Assembly (NCBI RefSeq): GCF_009741975.1
Contig: NZ_WPCF01000006.1
Coordinates: 1-45,435, forward strand
DNA: 45,435 nt
Direction of reading: 5' to 3'
Source of the DNA: Halobacterium sp. CBA1126
Lineage (GTDB): Archaea > Halobacteriota > Halobacteria > Halobacteriales > Halobacteriaceae
Below, piece by piece: positions 1 to 9,400 of the stretch (within the stretch, counting starts at the first letter, position 1; every line of letters starts with the position of its first letter). The notes beneath the pieces were generated by a model that was given only the letters and a program-made list of their open reading frames with translations, did not search any database and was not told the origin of the DNA. The position numbers were made by a program, and so were the translations under genes.

Positions 1-432
1 GCCGTGCTGGACGGCGAGGTGCGGGAACGGCGCGTCGACGGCCGTCGTCGAGAAGTAGAGGCCGTGGACGTGGTTGGTGAGCTTCACGGCCACGATGGCG
101 ACGTACGTGCCGACGGCCGCCCGGCGGTAGGTGGGGTTGCGGTGGAACGACCGGCCGGTGTACGCCGAGCAGAAGTACAGCCACGCGCCCACCGTGGAGA
201 GCCCGACGACGAGGCTGAGGTCGTACGCGACGTACTTTAGGAACCGCGAGGGAGCGACGAGGAACGCGAGCTCGAACAGCGCCCAGCCGCCGCTGCCCGC
301 GACCACGCCCGCGAGTCCGCGGCGCGTGTCGGCGTCCGCGACCCGGAGCGCGCGCCGGAGGCCGACGGCACACCCCAGTACCGCGGCGCCGAACGCGGCG
401 ACGTACGCCAGAAAGACGAGCGATAGCGCCAT
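1..432 (-). CDS. N-terminal 7TM region of a sensor histidine kinase or PAS-type sensor (partial)
   Basis: The reading frame starts at the ATG whose A is base 432 and stays open to base 1, giving 144 residues of a protein that continues off the window. At least four hydrophobic segments are visible (about residues 3-23, 40-58, 64-82 and 100-116). A stretch around residues 80-140 (WLYFCSAYTGRSFHRNP, then NHVHGLYFS and FPHLAVQHG) matches my memory of the 7TM sensory module at the N terminus of haloarchaeal histidine kinases and bacterio-opsin-activator-like proteins. Such modules sit in the membrane and precede PAS and kinase domains, but the kinase part is not in the window, so the output is inferred. 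A TATA-like box about 30 nt upstream of the ATG supports this start and a leaderless transcript. Confidence 0.72.
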   Translation of the reverse strand, partial: MALSLVFLAYVAAFGAAVLGCAVGLRRALRVADADTRRGLAGVVAGSGGWALFELAFLVAPSRFLKYVAYDLSLVVGLSTVGAWLYFCSAYTGRSFHRNPTYRRAAVGTYVAIVAVKLTNHVHGLYFSTTAVDAPFPHLAVQHG

Positions 433-458
433 CCCTTCGAAGAGGTCGCTTCACCGAC

Positions 459-466
459 TTATACGT
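459..466 (-). promoter_or_regulatory. TATA-like box of the left-edge sensor gene
   Basis: On the minus strand the bases read ACGTATAA, centred about 30 nt upstream of the start at 432. That is the usual TATA to start spacing of a leaderless haloarchaeal transcript. The box lies in the short divergent gap shared with menA. Confidence 0.5.
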
Positions 467-547
467 CCGCTTTCCGGCGGGTCGCTCGGGTGTCCGGCGA
501 CGCCCGGGACCGCCACCGCTATGGGCGCGCTCGCCCAACCACGGGCC

Positions 548-1480
548 ATGACCGACACGGCTGACGTCTCCCGGCGGGAGGCGTGGCTCATCGCCGCGCG
601 CCCGCACACGCTCCCGGTCGCGGCCGCCCCCATCCTGGTCGCGGTCGGGCTCGCGGTCCGCGACGGCGTGTTCGCGCCGCTGCCCGCGTTCGCCGCGTTC
701 GTCGGCGCCGCGCTCATCCAGATCGGCACGAACTTCGCGAACGACTACTACGACGCCGTGCAGGGCGCCGACACCGAAGACCGCGAGGGGTTCACGCGCG
801 TCACCGCCGGCGGCCTCATCGAACCCGGCGAGGTCAAGCGCGCGATGTACCTGACGTTCGCCGCGGCCATCCTCGTCGGCACCTACCTCGTCTGGGTGGG
901 CGGCGTCCCCATCCTCGTCGTCGGCCTCGTCAGCGTCGCCTCCGGCATCGCGTACACGGGTGGCCCGTACCCGCTGGGCTACCACGGCCTCGGCGACCTG
1001 TTCGTCTTCGTCTTCTTCGGCCTCGTCGCCGTCACGGGCGCGTACTACGTGCAGGCCGCGAGCTTCGTCGCCGGCGTCCCCGTCGGCATCCCCGCGGGCT
1101 CGGTGCCGCTCGCAGCGGTGGTCGCGAGCCTCCCTATTGCGGCTATCGCGACGAACGTCCTCGTCGTGAACAACGTCCGCGACCGCGAAGAGGACGCCAC
1201 CACCGGCAAGCGCACGCTCGCAGTGCGCTTCGGCTACACGTTCTCCCGCGTCCAGTTCGCCGCGCTGCTCGTACTGGCGTACGCCGTCCCGGTGTGGTTC
1301 TTCGCGCGCACCGGCGACCCCGCGGTGTTCCTGCCGTATCTCTCCGTGCCGCTCGCCGCCCGCGTCACGAAGACGCTGTTCACGCGCACTGACGGCGACG
1401 CGCTCAACCCCGCGCTCACCCGGACGGGCCAGCTGCTCGCGCTGTACGCCATCCTGTTCGGCGCCGGCCTCGCCGTATGA
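548..1480 (+). CDS. menA: 1,4-dihydroxy-2-naphthoate polyprenyltransferase MenA
   Basis: Membrane UbiA-family prenyltransferase of 310 residues that joins a polyprenyl chain to 1,4-dihydroxy-2-naphthoate in menaquinone synthesis. It has the N-terminal AARPHTLP motif (residues 16-23) typical of MenA, the first Asp-rich motif NDYYDAVQGAD (65-75) and a second one, NNVRDREEDATTGKRTLA, in the middle; these bind the Mg-prenyl diphosphate. About eight or nine hydrophobic segments are visible. The start at 548 is chosen because homologs begin near MTDT..REAW; an in-frame ATG at 521 would add nine residues. The stop overlaps the menC ATG by four bases (ATGA), so menA, menC and menE look co-transcribed. 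Confidence 0.93.
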   Translation: MTDTADVSRREAWLIAARPHTLPVAAAPILVAVGLAVRDGVFAPLPAFAAFVGAALIQIGTNFANDYYDAVQGADTEDREGFTRVTAGGLIEPGEVKRAMYLTFAAAILVGTYLVWVGGVPILVVGLVSVASGIAYTGGPYPLGYHGLGDLFVFVFFGLVAVTGAYYVQAASFVAGVPVGIPAGSVPLAAVVASLPIAAIATNVLVVNNVRDREEDATTGKRTLAVRFGYTFSRVQFAALLVLAYAVPVWFFARTGDPAVFLPYLSVPLAARVTKTLFTRTDGDALNPALTRTGQLLALYAILFGAGLAV

Positions 1481-2430
1481 TTCGCCCGTTCGCGCTCGAA
1501 CTCGCCCAGCCGCTCGAGACCGCCCGCGGCACCATCGACGAGCGCCGCGGCTTCCTGTTCGCTCGAGAGGGCGGCCTCGGCGAAGCGACGCCGCTCCCGG
1601 GCTGGACCGAACCCTACGAGACCTGCGAGCGAGCGCTCGACGCCGCCGACGACGCCGACAACTGGCACGACGCGCTCGACGCCTGCGAAGATGCTCCGGC
1701 CGCGCGGCACGCCGTCTCGCTCGCGCAACTCGATTCGGAAGCACGCGACGCGAACGTCTCGCTCGCCGAATACCTCGCGGAGGACTCCGCAGAGTCCGTT
1801 CCGGTGAACGCGACGGTCGGCGACGGCTCGCCCGCCGAAACGGCCGCGGAAGCTCGACGGGCCGCCGAAACGGGCTTCGAGACGGTGAAGGTGAAGGTCG
1901 GCGCGCGCTCCGTCGAAGAAGACGTCGAACGCCTCCAGAGAGTGCGCGAAACCACGGACGCGACGCTGCGCGCGGACGCGAACGGTGCGTGGACGCGCGA
2001 GCAAGCCCGCGAGGCGTTCGGCGCGTTCGCCGATATCGGCGTGGAGTACGTCGAACAGCCACTCTCCGCGGACGACCTCGCGGGACACCGCGACCTCCGC
2101 GGGGGCGGCGTGGGCGTCGCGCTCGACGAGTCGCTGACCGAGCACACACTCGCCGACGTACTCGACGCCGCCGACTACGTCGTGTTGAAGCCGATGGCGC
2201 TCGGGGGCGTCGACCGCGCGCTCGACGCCGCCAGCGACGCCCGCGAGGCCGGCGTCGAACCTGTCGTGACGACGACCGTCGACGCCGTCGTCGCGCGGAC
2301 CGCCGCCGTCCACCTCGCCGCCGCGATTCCCGACGTACCGGCCTGCGGGCTCGCGACCGCCGACCGGCTCGCCGCGGACCTCGCGGCCGACCCCACGCCC
2401 GTCGAAAAACGGCCGGATTCGCGTGCCTGA
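1477..2430 (+). CDS. menC: o-succinylbenzoate synthase-like enolase-superfamily enzyme (MenC)
   Basis: A 317-residue member of the muconate-lactonizing/mandelate-racemase branch of the enolase superfamily. The barrel carries the expected catalytic set: KVK lysines (K138 and K140), three carboxylates for Mg (D167 in RADAN, E193 in VEQPL, D217 in LDES) and the opposing lysine K238 in VLKPMALGG. Dehydration of SHCHC to o-succinylbenzoate is inferred from its position between menA and menE; by motifs alone it could be a dipeptide epimerase or another MLE-group enzyme. It starts inside the menA stop (ATGA overlap), and 41 nt separate it from menE. Confidence 0.9.
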   Translation: MIRPFALELAQPLETARGTIDERRGFLFAREGGLGEATPLPGWTEPYETCERALDAADDADNWHDALDACEDAPAARHAVSLAQLDSEARDANVSLAEYLAEDSAESVPVNATVGDGSPAETAAEARRAAETGFETVKVKVGARSVEEDVERLQRVRETTDATLRADANGAWTREQAREAFGAFADIGVEYVEQPLSADDLAGHRDLRGGGVGVALDESLTEHTLADVLDAADYVVLKPMALGGVDRALDAASDAREAGVEPVVTTTVDAVVARTAAVHLAAAIPDVPACGLATADRLAADLAADPTPVEKRPDSRA

Positions 2431-2471
2431 ATCGCCTGGTCACGGCGTCTCGCTCGCGGAGGTGGACGCGG

Positions 2472-3938
2472 ATGCGTGACGCCGTCGCGCTCCAGACGCG
2501 CAGCAACCCCGACGCGACCGCGCTCGTGGACGCCGCGACCGACGCGTCGTGGACGTTCCGCGAGCTGGATGCCGACATCGAGGAGACGGCGGGCCGGCTC
2601 GCAGCATGTGGCGTCCAGCGCGGGGACCGCGTCGCGGTCTTGATGGCGAACCGGCCCGCGTTCGTCCGGCTCGTGTTCGCGTGCTCGCGGCTCGGCGCGG
2701 TGCTCGTGCCGCTGAACGCGCGACTCGCGCCGCCCGAACTCGAGGCACAGGTCGAGCGCGTCGGCCCCGCGCTCGTCGTCTGCGAGGACGACACCGCAAG
2801 CGTAGCCCGCGACCTCCCGGTGCCAGCGGTGAGCGTCGACGCCACAGAGGGCGTAGAGCAGTTCGGCGCGCGAACACCGGCCGGCTTCGAGCCCGCGGAC
2901 CTCTCGTGGACGGACACGCGCGCCGTCATGTTCACGTCGGGGACGACGGGCGACCCGAAGGCGGTCCGGCTGACGTACGGGAACTTCGCCGCGAGCGCCG
3001 TCGCCTCGGCGTTCCGGCTCGGCGTCCTCCCCGGGGACAGCTGGCTCTGCCCGCTCTCACTGTACCACATGGGCGGGCTCTCGGTCGTCCTGCGCTCCGC
3101 ACTGTACGGGACGACCGCGGTGCTCGCACGCGGGTTCGACGCCGAGGCCGCGAACGAGGCGCTCGCCAGCTACGACTGCACGGGCGTCTCGCTCGTGCCG
3201 ACGATGCTCTCGCGGCTCCTCGACGCGGGCGACGTCCCCGACAGTCTGCGGTTCGCGCTCGTCGGCGGTGCGCCCACGCCGCCCGAACTCGTGGAGCGCG
3301 CGCTCGACGCGAGCGTTCCGGTCTGCCCGACGTTCGGGATGACCGAGACCACCTCGCAGGTCGCGACGCTGCACGCCAGCGAGGCGCGCGAGCGGCCGAA
3401 TAGCGCGGGCCGGCCGCTGCTCGGCACCGAGGTCACAGTCGTCGGCGAGGACGGCGAGGTGCTGCCCGCGGGCGAGACGGGCGAACTCGTCGTCTCGGGG
3501 CCGACGGTCACCCCCGGCTACCTCTCGGAGGACGCGAATAGTGAGCGGTTTTGCGAGCACGGCCTCCGCACTGGCGACGTCGGCTACGTGGATTCTACGG
3601 GGTACCTCTACGTCGGCGGTCGACAAGCGGATCAGATTGTCACGGGCGGCGAGAACGTCCACCCGGAGGAGGTCGCGGACGTGCTCCGCGCGCACCCGGG
3701 CGTCGCGGACGCCGCCGTGGTCGGGCTGGCCGACGAGGAGTGGGGCGAGCGCGTCGCCGCGCTCGTCGTCCCCGACGGCGACGCCCCGAGCCGCGAGGCG
3801 CTGCGGGCGTTCTGCGACGAGCGGCTCGCGGGCTACAAGCGCCCGCGGACGATTGCGTTCGCCGACGCGTTGCCGCGGACCGCGTCCGGGACGGTCGACC
3901 GCGAGGCCGTCCGCACGCGGTTGGGCGACGAGAACTAA
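2472..3938 (+). CDS. menE: o-succinylbenzoate-CoA ligase MenE (AMP-forming)
   Basis: A 488-residue ANL-superfamily adenylate-forming ligase that would activate o-succinylbenzoate to its CoA thioester. Visible motifs are the Ser/Thr/Gly-rich ATP loop TSGTTGDPK (155-163), GMTETT (289-294), the hinge region TGDVGY, and GRQADQIVTGGENVHPEEV in the C-terminal subdomain. The usual C-terminal motif with a catalytic lysine (P..ASGK(V/I).R) reads ASGTVDR here, with Thr at residue 474 where adenylation lysine is expected. The start at 2472 matches usual MenE N termini; no better ATG lies upstream after menC. Third gene of the men operon. Confidence 0.9.
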   Translation: MRDAVALQTRSNPDATALVDAATDASWTFRELDADIEETAGRLAACGVQRGDRVAVLMANRPAFVRLVFACSRLGAVLVPLNARLAPPELEAQVERVGPALVVCEDDTASVARDLPVPAVSVDATEGVEQFGARTPAGFEPADLSWTDTRAVMFTSGTTGDPKAVRLTYGNFAASAVASAFRLGVLPGDSWLCPLSLYHMGGLSVVLRSALYGTTAVLARGFDAEAANEALASYDCTGVSLVPTMLSRLLDAGDVPDSLRFALVGGAPTPPELVERALDASVPVCPTFGMTETTSQVATLHASEARERPNSAGRPLLGTEVTVVGEDGEVLPAGETGELVVSGPTVTPGYLSEDANSERFCEHGLRTGDVGYVDSTGYLYVGGRQADQIVTGGENVHPEEVADVLRAHPGVADAAVVGLADEEWGERVAALVVPDGDAPSREALRAFCDERLAGYKRPRTIAFADALPRTASGTVDREAVRTRLGDEN

Positions 3939-3963
3939 GTGCGGGCGGGCCGTAGCACGGGGC

Positions 3964-4653
3964 GTGTGTACGCTGGCATTCGCGTGGCAGGCCTACGACG
4001 ACGCGCCGCTCGTGGTCGCCGCGAACCGCGACGAAGCAGTCGGCCGTCCGTCCTCGCCGCCCGCCGTCCGCGGCAGCGACCCCCGGGTGTTGATGCCGCG
4101 GGACGAGGAGGCCGGCGGGACGTGGCTCGGCGTGAACGAACACCGCGTGTTCGTCGCCGTGACCAACCGAGAGTCGGACATCGAGGGCGAGCGCTCGCGC
4201 GGACTGTTGGTCACTGACGCGCTCGAAGCGGACAACGCCGACGACGCCATCGGGACCGTCGAGCGCGAGGTCGCCGCCCGCGAGTACGCGGGGTTCAACC
4301 TCGTGGTCGCCGACCGCAACGAGTGCGTTCTGCTGGAGTGGGACGGCGTGCTGCGAACCCACGCCTTCGACCCCGGCACGCACGTCGTCGTGAACGCCGG
4401 CTACGACGACGGCACCGAGAAGTCCCGCGCCGTCCGGGACACGCTGACCGGGCACGACAGTCCCGACGCGTGGCTCGAGACAGCCCGGACCGCGCTCCGC
4501 GACCACGAGACCGGCGCGTGCGTCCACCGCGACGGCTTCGGCACGCGGTCGTCCTCGCTCGTGACGATTGGCGCGGACGACACCGTTGCCTACGAGTTCG
4601 CGGACGGCCCGCCCTGCGAGACCGACTATCGACGCGTGGACGGTCAGCTTTAA
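3964..4653 (+). CDS. NRDE (TANGO2-like) family protein
   Basis: A 229-residue protein beginning with GTG, then Cys-Thr-Leu. The second residue, Cys2, is the invariant candidate N-terminal nucleophile of the NRDE family. The family motif AANRDE is at residues 19-24, followed by GGTWLGVN and VTNRE, all family hallmarks. The fold is Ntn-hydrolase-like; the human relative TANGO2 is implicated in heme and lipid handling, but the archaeal substrate is unknown. The GTG at 3964 is chosen because it puts Cys directly after the initiator. It sits 25 nt after menE and could be read through from the men operon. Confidence 0.85.
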   Translation: MCTLAFAWQAYDDAPLVVAANRDEAVGRPSSPPAVRGSDPRVLMPRDEEAGGTWLGVNEHRVFVAVTNRESDIEGERSRGLLVTDALEADNADDAIGTVEREVAAREYAGFNLVVADRNECVLLEWDGVLRTHAFDPGTHVVVNAGYDDGTEKSRAVRDTLTGHDSPDAWLETARTALRDHETGACVHRDGFGTRSSSLVTIGADDTVAYEFADGPPCETDYRRVDGQL

Positions 4654-4655
4654 AC
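4648..4655 (+). promoter_or_regulatory. TATA-like box of the winged-helix regulator gene
   Basis: The bases CTTTAAAC lie 24-31 nt upstream of the ATG at 4679, the usual spacing for a leaderless haloarchaeal mRNA. The box overlaps the end of the preceding NRDE gene. Confidence 0.5.
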
Positions 4656-4678
4656 CGCGCGCACACCCTGTGTCGTAC

Positions 4679-5122
4679 ATGAGCGCCGAAGCCACCGAGT
4701 CGGACCTCTCGGAGGACGAGCGACGCGGGCTGGAACTCGTGCGTGAGACCCGGGGCATCCACCAGAGCGAGTTCTGGAAGGAGCTCGACGTCTCCTCGCG
4801 GAAGGGCAGCCGCATCGCCTCGAAGCTCGAGGAGAAGGGGTTCGTCGAGCGCGAGGAGAGCGTCCACGAGGGCAACACCACCTACCTCATCACGCCCATC
4901 ATCGACGAGCGCGAGTTGGACTTCTCGCTGCTGATGGCCGGGCAGATGCTGTCGCCGTTCGTCGGCGAGGAGGAGGTCGACGCCCAGAGCGACGCCTTCT
5001 CGCAGTGGATTATGAACCTCGCGTACGAGGACGACGTCGACGCCGAACCGGAACCCGAGATCGAACCGGACGTCGAACCCGGGAGTCCCGGCGAAGCAGA
5101 GGAACCCGACGGCGAATTCTAA
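4679..5122 (+). CDS. Winged helix-turn-helix transcriptional regulator (MarR-like)
   Basis: A 147-residue acidic protein. Residues 18-60 form a winged-helix DNA-binding region: GLELVRETRGIHQSEFWKEL, then SSRKGSRIASKLEEKGFVERE, which looks like a recognition helix leading into the wing, then a beta hairpin (EGNTTYLITPI). A helical middle part follows (LLMAGQMLSPFVGEE) and an acidic low-complexity tail rich in Glu-Pro-Asp (EPEPEIEPDVEP). Haloarchaea carry many such single-domain MarR/Lrp-like regulators of unknown target. It has its own TATA-like box and stands convergent to the next gene, with only nine bases between the two stops. Confidence 0.8.
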   Translation: MSAEATESDLSEDERRGLELVRETRGIHQSEFWKELDVSSRKGSRIASKLEEKGFVEREESVHEGNTTYLITPIIDERELDFSLLMAGQMLSPFVGEEEVDAQSDAFSQWIMNLAYEDDVDAEPEPEIEPDVEPGSPGEAEEPDGEF

Positions 5123-5131
5123 GCGGGTCGC

Positions 5132-5497
5132 TTACTCGTCGGCGCGCCGCCCGACCACGAGCGGCACGCCGTCGTCGTCCGACGCTGTCTCCGTTCCCGT
5201 TTCTGTCGCGTACAGCGCGAGCAGTGCGTCGACAACGTCCTCGGAGACGCCGGCGCGGTCGCGGACGTCGACCCAGACGTGGTCGGGGACGCGGAGCACC
5301 CACGCGTCCGGCCGGCGTTCGACCAGCGGGTCCGCGCGCACGGCCTGCCGCCACTCGTAGACGAGGCCGTCGACCGTCCGCCCGGGGAACGTCGACAGCG
5401 TCGACTGGACGGCCGCGGCGGCCTCGCGGAGCGCCGCCTGCTCGACGTCGGTGTCGGCGGCGACGCGCGCGAGCGTCTCGTCGTCGAACGGGAGCAT
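5132..5497 (-). CDS. Conserved haloarchaeal protein of unknown function
   Basis: A 121-residue soluble protein with an alpha-helical N-terminal half (FDDETLARVAADTDVE through the helix at 23-35) and the segment TVDGLVYEWRQAVRADPLVER. A possible beta-rich middle (WVLRVPDHVWVDV) and a helix DVVDALLALYATE follow. I recognise no catalytic motif or named domain. Composition and third-position GC match the neighbours, so it is most likely a real gene. It lies 58 nt downstream of the DUF368 gene on the same strand and may be the last gene of the aglB-DUF368 transcript. Confidence 0.65.
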   Translation of the reverse strand: MLPFDDETLARVAADTDVEQAALREAAAAVQSTLSTFPGRTVDGLVYEWRQAVRADPLVERRPDAWVLRVPDHVWVDVRDRAGVSEDVVDALLALYATETGTETASDDDGVPLVVGRRADE

Positions 5498-5555
5498 ACC
5501 GCCACTTGCACCGCAGCGAAGAAAACACCACCTCCCGCGGCGGGAACTGTCGGCG

Positions 5556-6491
5556 TCAGTAGTCGAGGTCGTCGGTCGTCGCGTCGAGAACGAGCACGAC
5601 GCCCGCGCCGAGGAGGGCGGCGACGAGGACGACGCCCGCGCTCGCGGCGGTCCACTCGGGGTTCGCGTCGCTGACCTGAATCGCGGGCGCGCGGAGCGCC
5701 CCGGCCATGAGGGCGACGAGGAACGTCAGGGTCGCCGCGCGGTAGTGGTCGAGTGCCCACTCGACGACGCGCGCGAACGAGAGGATGCCGACGCCGGCGC
5801 CCGCCGTGAACACGACCAGCGTCGTCACTGGGTCGACGGCCGCGCCGAAGTCCCCGCCGAGCACGGCGTCGGTGGTCGTGCTCACCGCCGACGTCATCGT
5901 GTCGTACATGCCAAGCGTGAGTAGCAGCAGCGACCCCGAGACGCCGGGGAGGACCATCGCGCAGATGGCGACGGCGCCCGCGAGGAAGACGACCGGGAGC
6001 ACCTCCGGGAGCGCGCCGGTCTGGGCCTGCGCGCTCAGGACGAACGCGAGGACGAACCCGACGACGGCGGCCGCGATTCGCCCCGGGGTGTCGAGTTCGA
6101 CCTCGCTGAGCAAGACGACCACGGAGGCCGCGATGAGCCCGAAGAAGAACGCGAACGTCAGGCCCGGGAAGTCCGCGATGGCGACGTGGACGACGTTCGC
6201 GACCGTCACGACGGCAGTGATGAGGCCGCCGCCGAGTATCGCGAGGAACGGCACGTCCATCTCGACGAGCGACGTCCAGAACTCCTCGCGGGCGTCGGCG
6301 CTACCCAACTGGGGAACGAGCGCGAGCAACCCCAGCGCGTCCACGGGGTCGAGGGCGGCGATGGCGCCGACGAGGCGCTCGTAGATGCCCGTGATGAGCG
6401 CGATCGTCCCCCCAGAGACGCCGGGGACGGCGTCGGCGGCGCCCATCGCGGCGCCCTTCAGGTAGACCGCCAGCCAGTCGCGGCCGGCCAT
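5556..6491 (-). CDS. DUF368 family membrane protein, probable polyprenyl-phosphate transporter
   Basis: A 311-residue protein with about eight to ten membrane segments. It shows the DUF368 signature as an internal pseudo-repeat: DAVPGVSGGT at residues 20-29 and LPGVSGS at 181-187. Bacterial DUF368 proteins (PopT) have been shown to move undecaprenyl phosphate back across the membrane. The gene starts one base inside the aglB stop (TAATG), so translation is probably coupled to that of the oligosaccharyltransferase. Given that context I infer that this protein recycles dolichyl phosphate released after glycan transfer. What I see is the family and the overlap; the dolichyl substrate is inference. 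Confidence 0.88.
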   Translation of the reverse strand: MAGRDWLAVYLKGAAMGAADAVPGVSGGTIALITGIYERLVGAIAALDPVDALGLLALVPQLGSADAREEFWTSLVEMDVPFLAILGGGLITAVVTVANVVHVAIADFPGLTFAFFFGLIAASVVVLLSEVELDTPGRIAAAVVGFVLAFVLSAQAQTGALPEVLPVVFLAGAVAICAMVLPGVSGSLLLLTLGMYDTMTSAVSTTTDAVLGGDFGAAVDPVTTLVVFTAGAGVGILSFARVVEWALDHYRAATLTFLVALMAGALRAPAIQVSDANPEWTAASAGVVLVAALLGAGVVLVLDATTDDLDY

Positions 6492-9400
6492 TATGCGTAC
6501 CGACGCCCGAGCGCGCCGGCGACCGCCGGCGCAGCGAGTGCGGCCGCCGCGCCGAACGGCGACTGGACGCTGAGCGGCCCACTACTCGAGCCGTCGGTGG
6601 TCGTGTCGGTGGTGGTCTCGTCGACGCTCACCGAGTCGGGGGACGCCAGCGACTGCGTCTCGTTGCTCGTGTCGTTCTGCTCGGCGCCCTCCGGCCGGTC
6701 GACGACGTGACGCTCGAGGTCGACTTCGGTCGCGCCCTCCTCGACGCCGAGGACCTGGCCCTCGGTGACGTCGGCGGTCGCGTTCCACTCGACGGTCGTG
6801 AGGTCCTCACCAGCCGTCGGGCCGGTGGTGAACTCGTAGTCGCCCGCGCCGCGGACCGAGGTGTTCGTGTAGCCGTTCTCCGGGCCGTACTCGCCGTAGC
6901 CGGACGTCGAGTACGGGAGCGTCATCGTGAACTCGCCGTCAGCGCCGGTCTCGGCGCGCTGCGTGTACGTGAACTGCGGCGTCTGGCCGTCCTGCGAGAG
7001 GTGGGTCATGTTCAGCGTCACCGACGCGGTCACCGTCTCGTTCGCCGGGCCGGTGCCCTCCACGGTCGCGCCCTCCACGCGCTCGAAGAGCTTCACGCCC
7101 GTGTCGTCGCTGGACCCGACGAGCCGGTAGTGCTGGAGCGCCGGCACGTACTCCTGCGGGATGCCGTTGAATCCGCCGATCTGGGCGGTAGTGTCGTTGG
7201 CGACGTATTCCTCGGCGGCGGTCATGTTGTCGAACTGCCGGACCGGGGAGCCGGACTGGTCGAAGCTGTAGAGGTCCGCACCCGTCGTCGTCTCAAGGGT
7301 GTCCTGCCAGTCGACGACGACCGGCTGGGGCTGCTGGGCGCTCCCGTGGGTCTCGTAGAGCCGCACCATCAGCGACTCGTAGTACGCCTGGTGGTTCAGC
7401 GTCGGGAGCTGGCTGAACGACCGGTAGTCCGTGATCTGGCCGTCCTCGTACTGCGAGAGGATGTTCTGCGTGTAGAACGTCCCCGTGCTGAAGTTCCGCG
7501 GGCCGTCGTAGAACACGGTCGGCGCGCCGAACTTCTGCTGCGGGGAGACCATCTGGGAGTCCACCGCGACGTACCGCGTCTTCGCGTCGTCCTCGTTGAC
7601 GACCTCGAGCGCGTTCGCGGCCTCCGTCTCGTTCTGCGCGAGCAGGAAGTTCGCGGCCTGCGTGGCGTGCTGCTGGAACGGGTTCGCGACCGGGATCGTC
7701 TGGCCTTCGACGGTCATCCAGTGGCCGTAGTCCCACCACGACATCACGCCGTACGCGCCCGCGGGGTAGTCGTAGTCGTCGGTCTGGCTGTACGTCCCGT
7801 AGTAGTCCAACTGGTCGGCGTTGCCTGCACCGCCGTAGTTGCCTTGGTCGGGCGTGTGTTCCTGCATCCAATCCATCGCGTCGTCCCACACCGTCACCGC
7901 GCCGGGGCCGTTCACCGCGCCGACGGTCGTCGCCGACTGCAGCGGCACCTGCTGGCCCTGATTGTTCGTCAACCGAATCGGGCTCGGGCCGTCGCCGGTC
8001 GCGGACGCCGCCACGGGCGCTGCGATGGGCACGAGCACGACCAGCACGACGGCGACGACCGTGCCGACCTGATACCAGTCGACGTCCTCGATTTGGGAGG
8101 CCGGCTTGTCGAGGCTCACGAAGCCGAGCACGACCTTCAGCACGTACGCGTTCAGCACGACGACCGGCACGACGAGGTAGTAGTTGAACCGCACCTGCGT
8201 GAACGCCGCCGACGTGATGAACGCGCCCCAGACGACGACAAGTAGTTGTTCGGCGTCGTAGTCGCCCGTGACGGTGACCGCGAGCAAGGTGACGCCGACG
8301 ATGGCGAGCGAGCCGAGCTGGCCGTCAACGCCGAGGAGGCTGCCAAGCGCGTCGCCAATACCGGGGATTGTGAATACCGCGCCGACGACGAGGATTGCGG
8401 CCGCTGCACCACCCATACGCCGTGGGTTACCGCTGCGGAAGTGCGGGCGGAGCAGAATCCACGCTGCGCCGAGGAGTGCAGTGAAGAACGCGAGGCCGTA
8501 CTCGAGGAAGATAACCCCGAACATCCCGAGGCCGTAGCGGCTCGTTTGGGAGAGGAACGGCTGCGCCTCGCCGATAGTCCGGGTGGCTGCGCCCGCGCTG
8601 AACCCGACAAAGCGGAGGAGATTCCCTTGTAGCATCCCCCAGAAGTCAGGGAGCACGACGGTCGTCGCACCGAGTGCGACGACAAGAATACCGAATACGG
8701 CGAGTGGGTACGAGGTTGCGTCAAGTTCACGGTTGTCCCACTCGCGGGCGAGCCACGCGAGGAACACGGCGCCGACGCCGACCGCAATCGAGAACAGCGG
8801 CTGGAGAATAGAGAAGCTTGTTGCAGAGAATGACAGTTTCGATATCGGTACCAGCATCAAGAGCCCGGTCGTCATGGAACTGACCGCGGCGACGACCGCG
8901 ACGTGATCGGGACTCGTGCCACTGTAGTAGTCGCTAGTCAGCTTCACGAGGTAGAAGACGCCAAAGATACCGACGAGAAGAACGCCTGGTGGCCACATCC
9001 ACATGTAGGCCGCTGTAGCAGCGCCAGCCAGTAAGCTCCAGCCGACTACACGACGGAGGCCGGCAATATCGCGGTCAAGGAACTGCTCGTAGACCGGTTT
9101 CTCGCGTTGTGCGACGGTAAGCGCAATCATCGTCGCGAGCAGGGCCAGCGACTGGAACAGCGGCTCCGCACCGTTGTGGTCAGATGCGCCCACGAGGCTT
9201 CGCGAGAGGAAGTATCCCGGAAGGAGACCGAGAATTACTGCTGCGAAAACACCGCCAAGGCGACCACCCAGACGTTTTCCGATGAAATACGTCGGAATCG
9301 TAAGTAGAGCGCCGAAAACTGCCGGCGCGAATGCGAGTGTGAGTGCAATCGTGTTTTGTGAAGGACTTCCCAGTCCGACAAGGAGTGCTGCGGTGGCAAT

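Noticed and set aside
131-547. N-terminal extension of menA
   Set aside because: It is antisense to the left-edge 7TM sensor and low-complexity; MenA proteins start near the ATG at 548.
1234-2313. Long minus-strand frame opposite menA/menC
   Set aside because: Translation is Arg/Gly/Val-rich and not acidic, with no motifs, while the plus strand encodes clear MenA and MenC.
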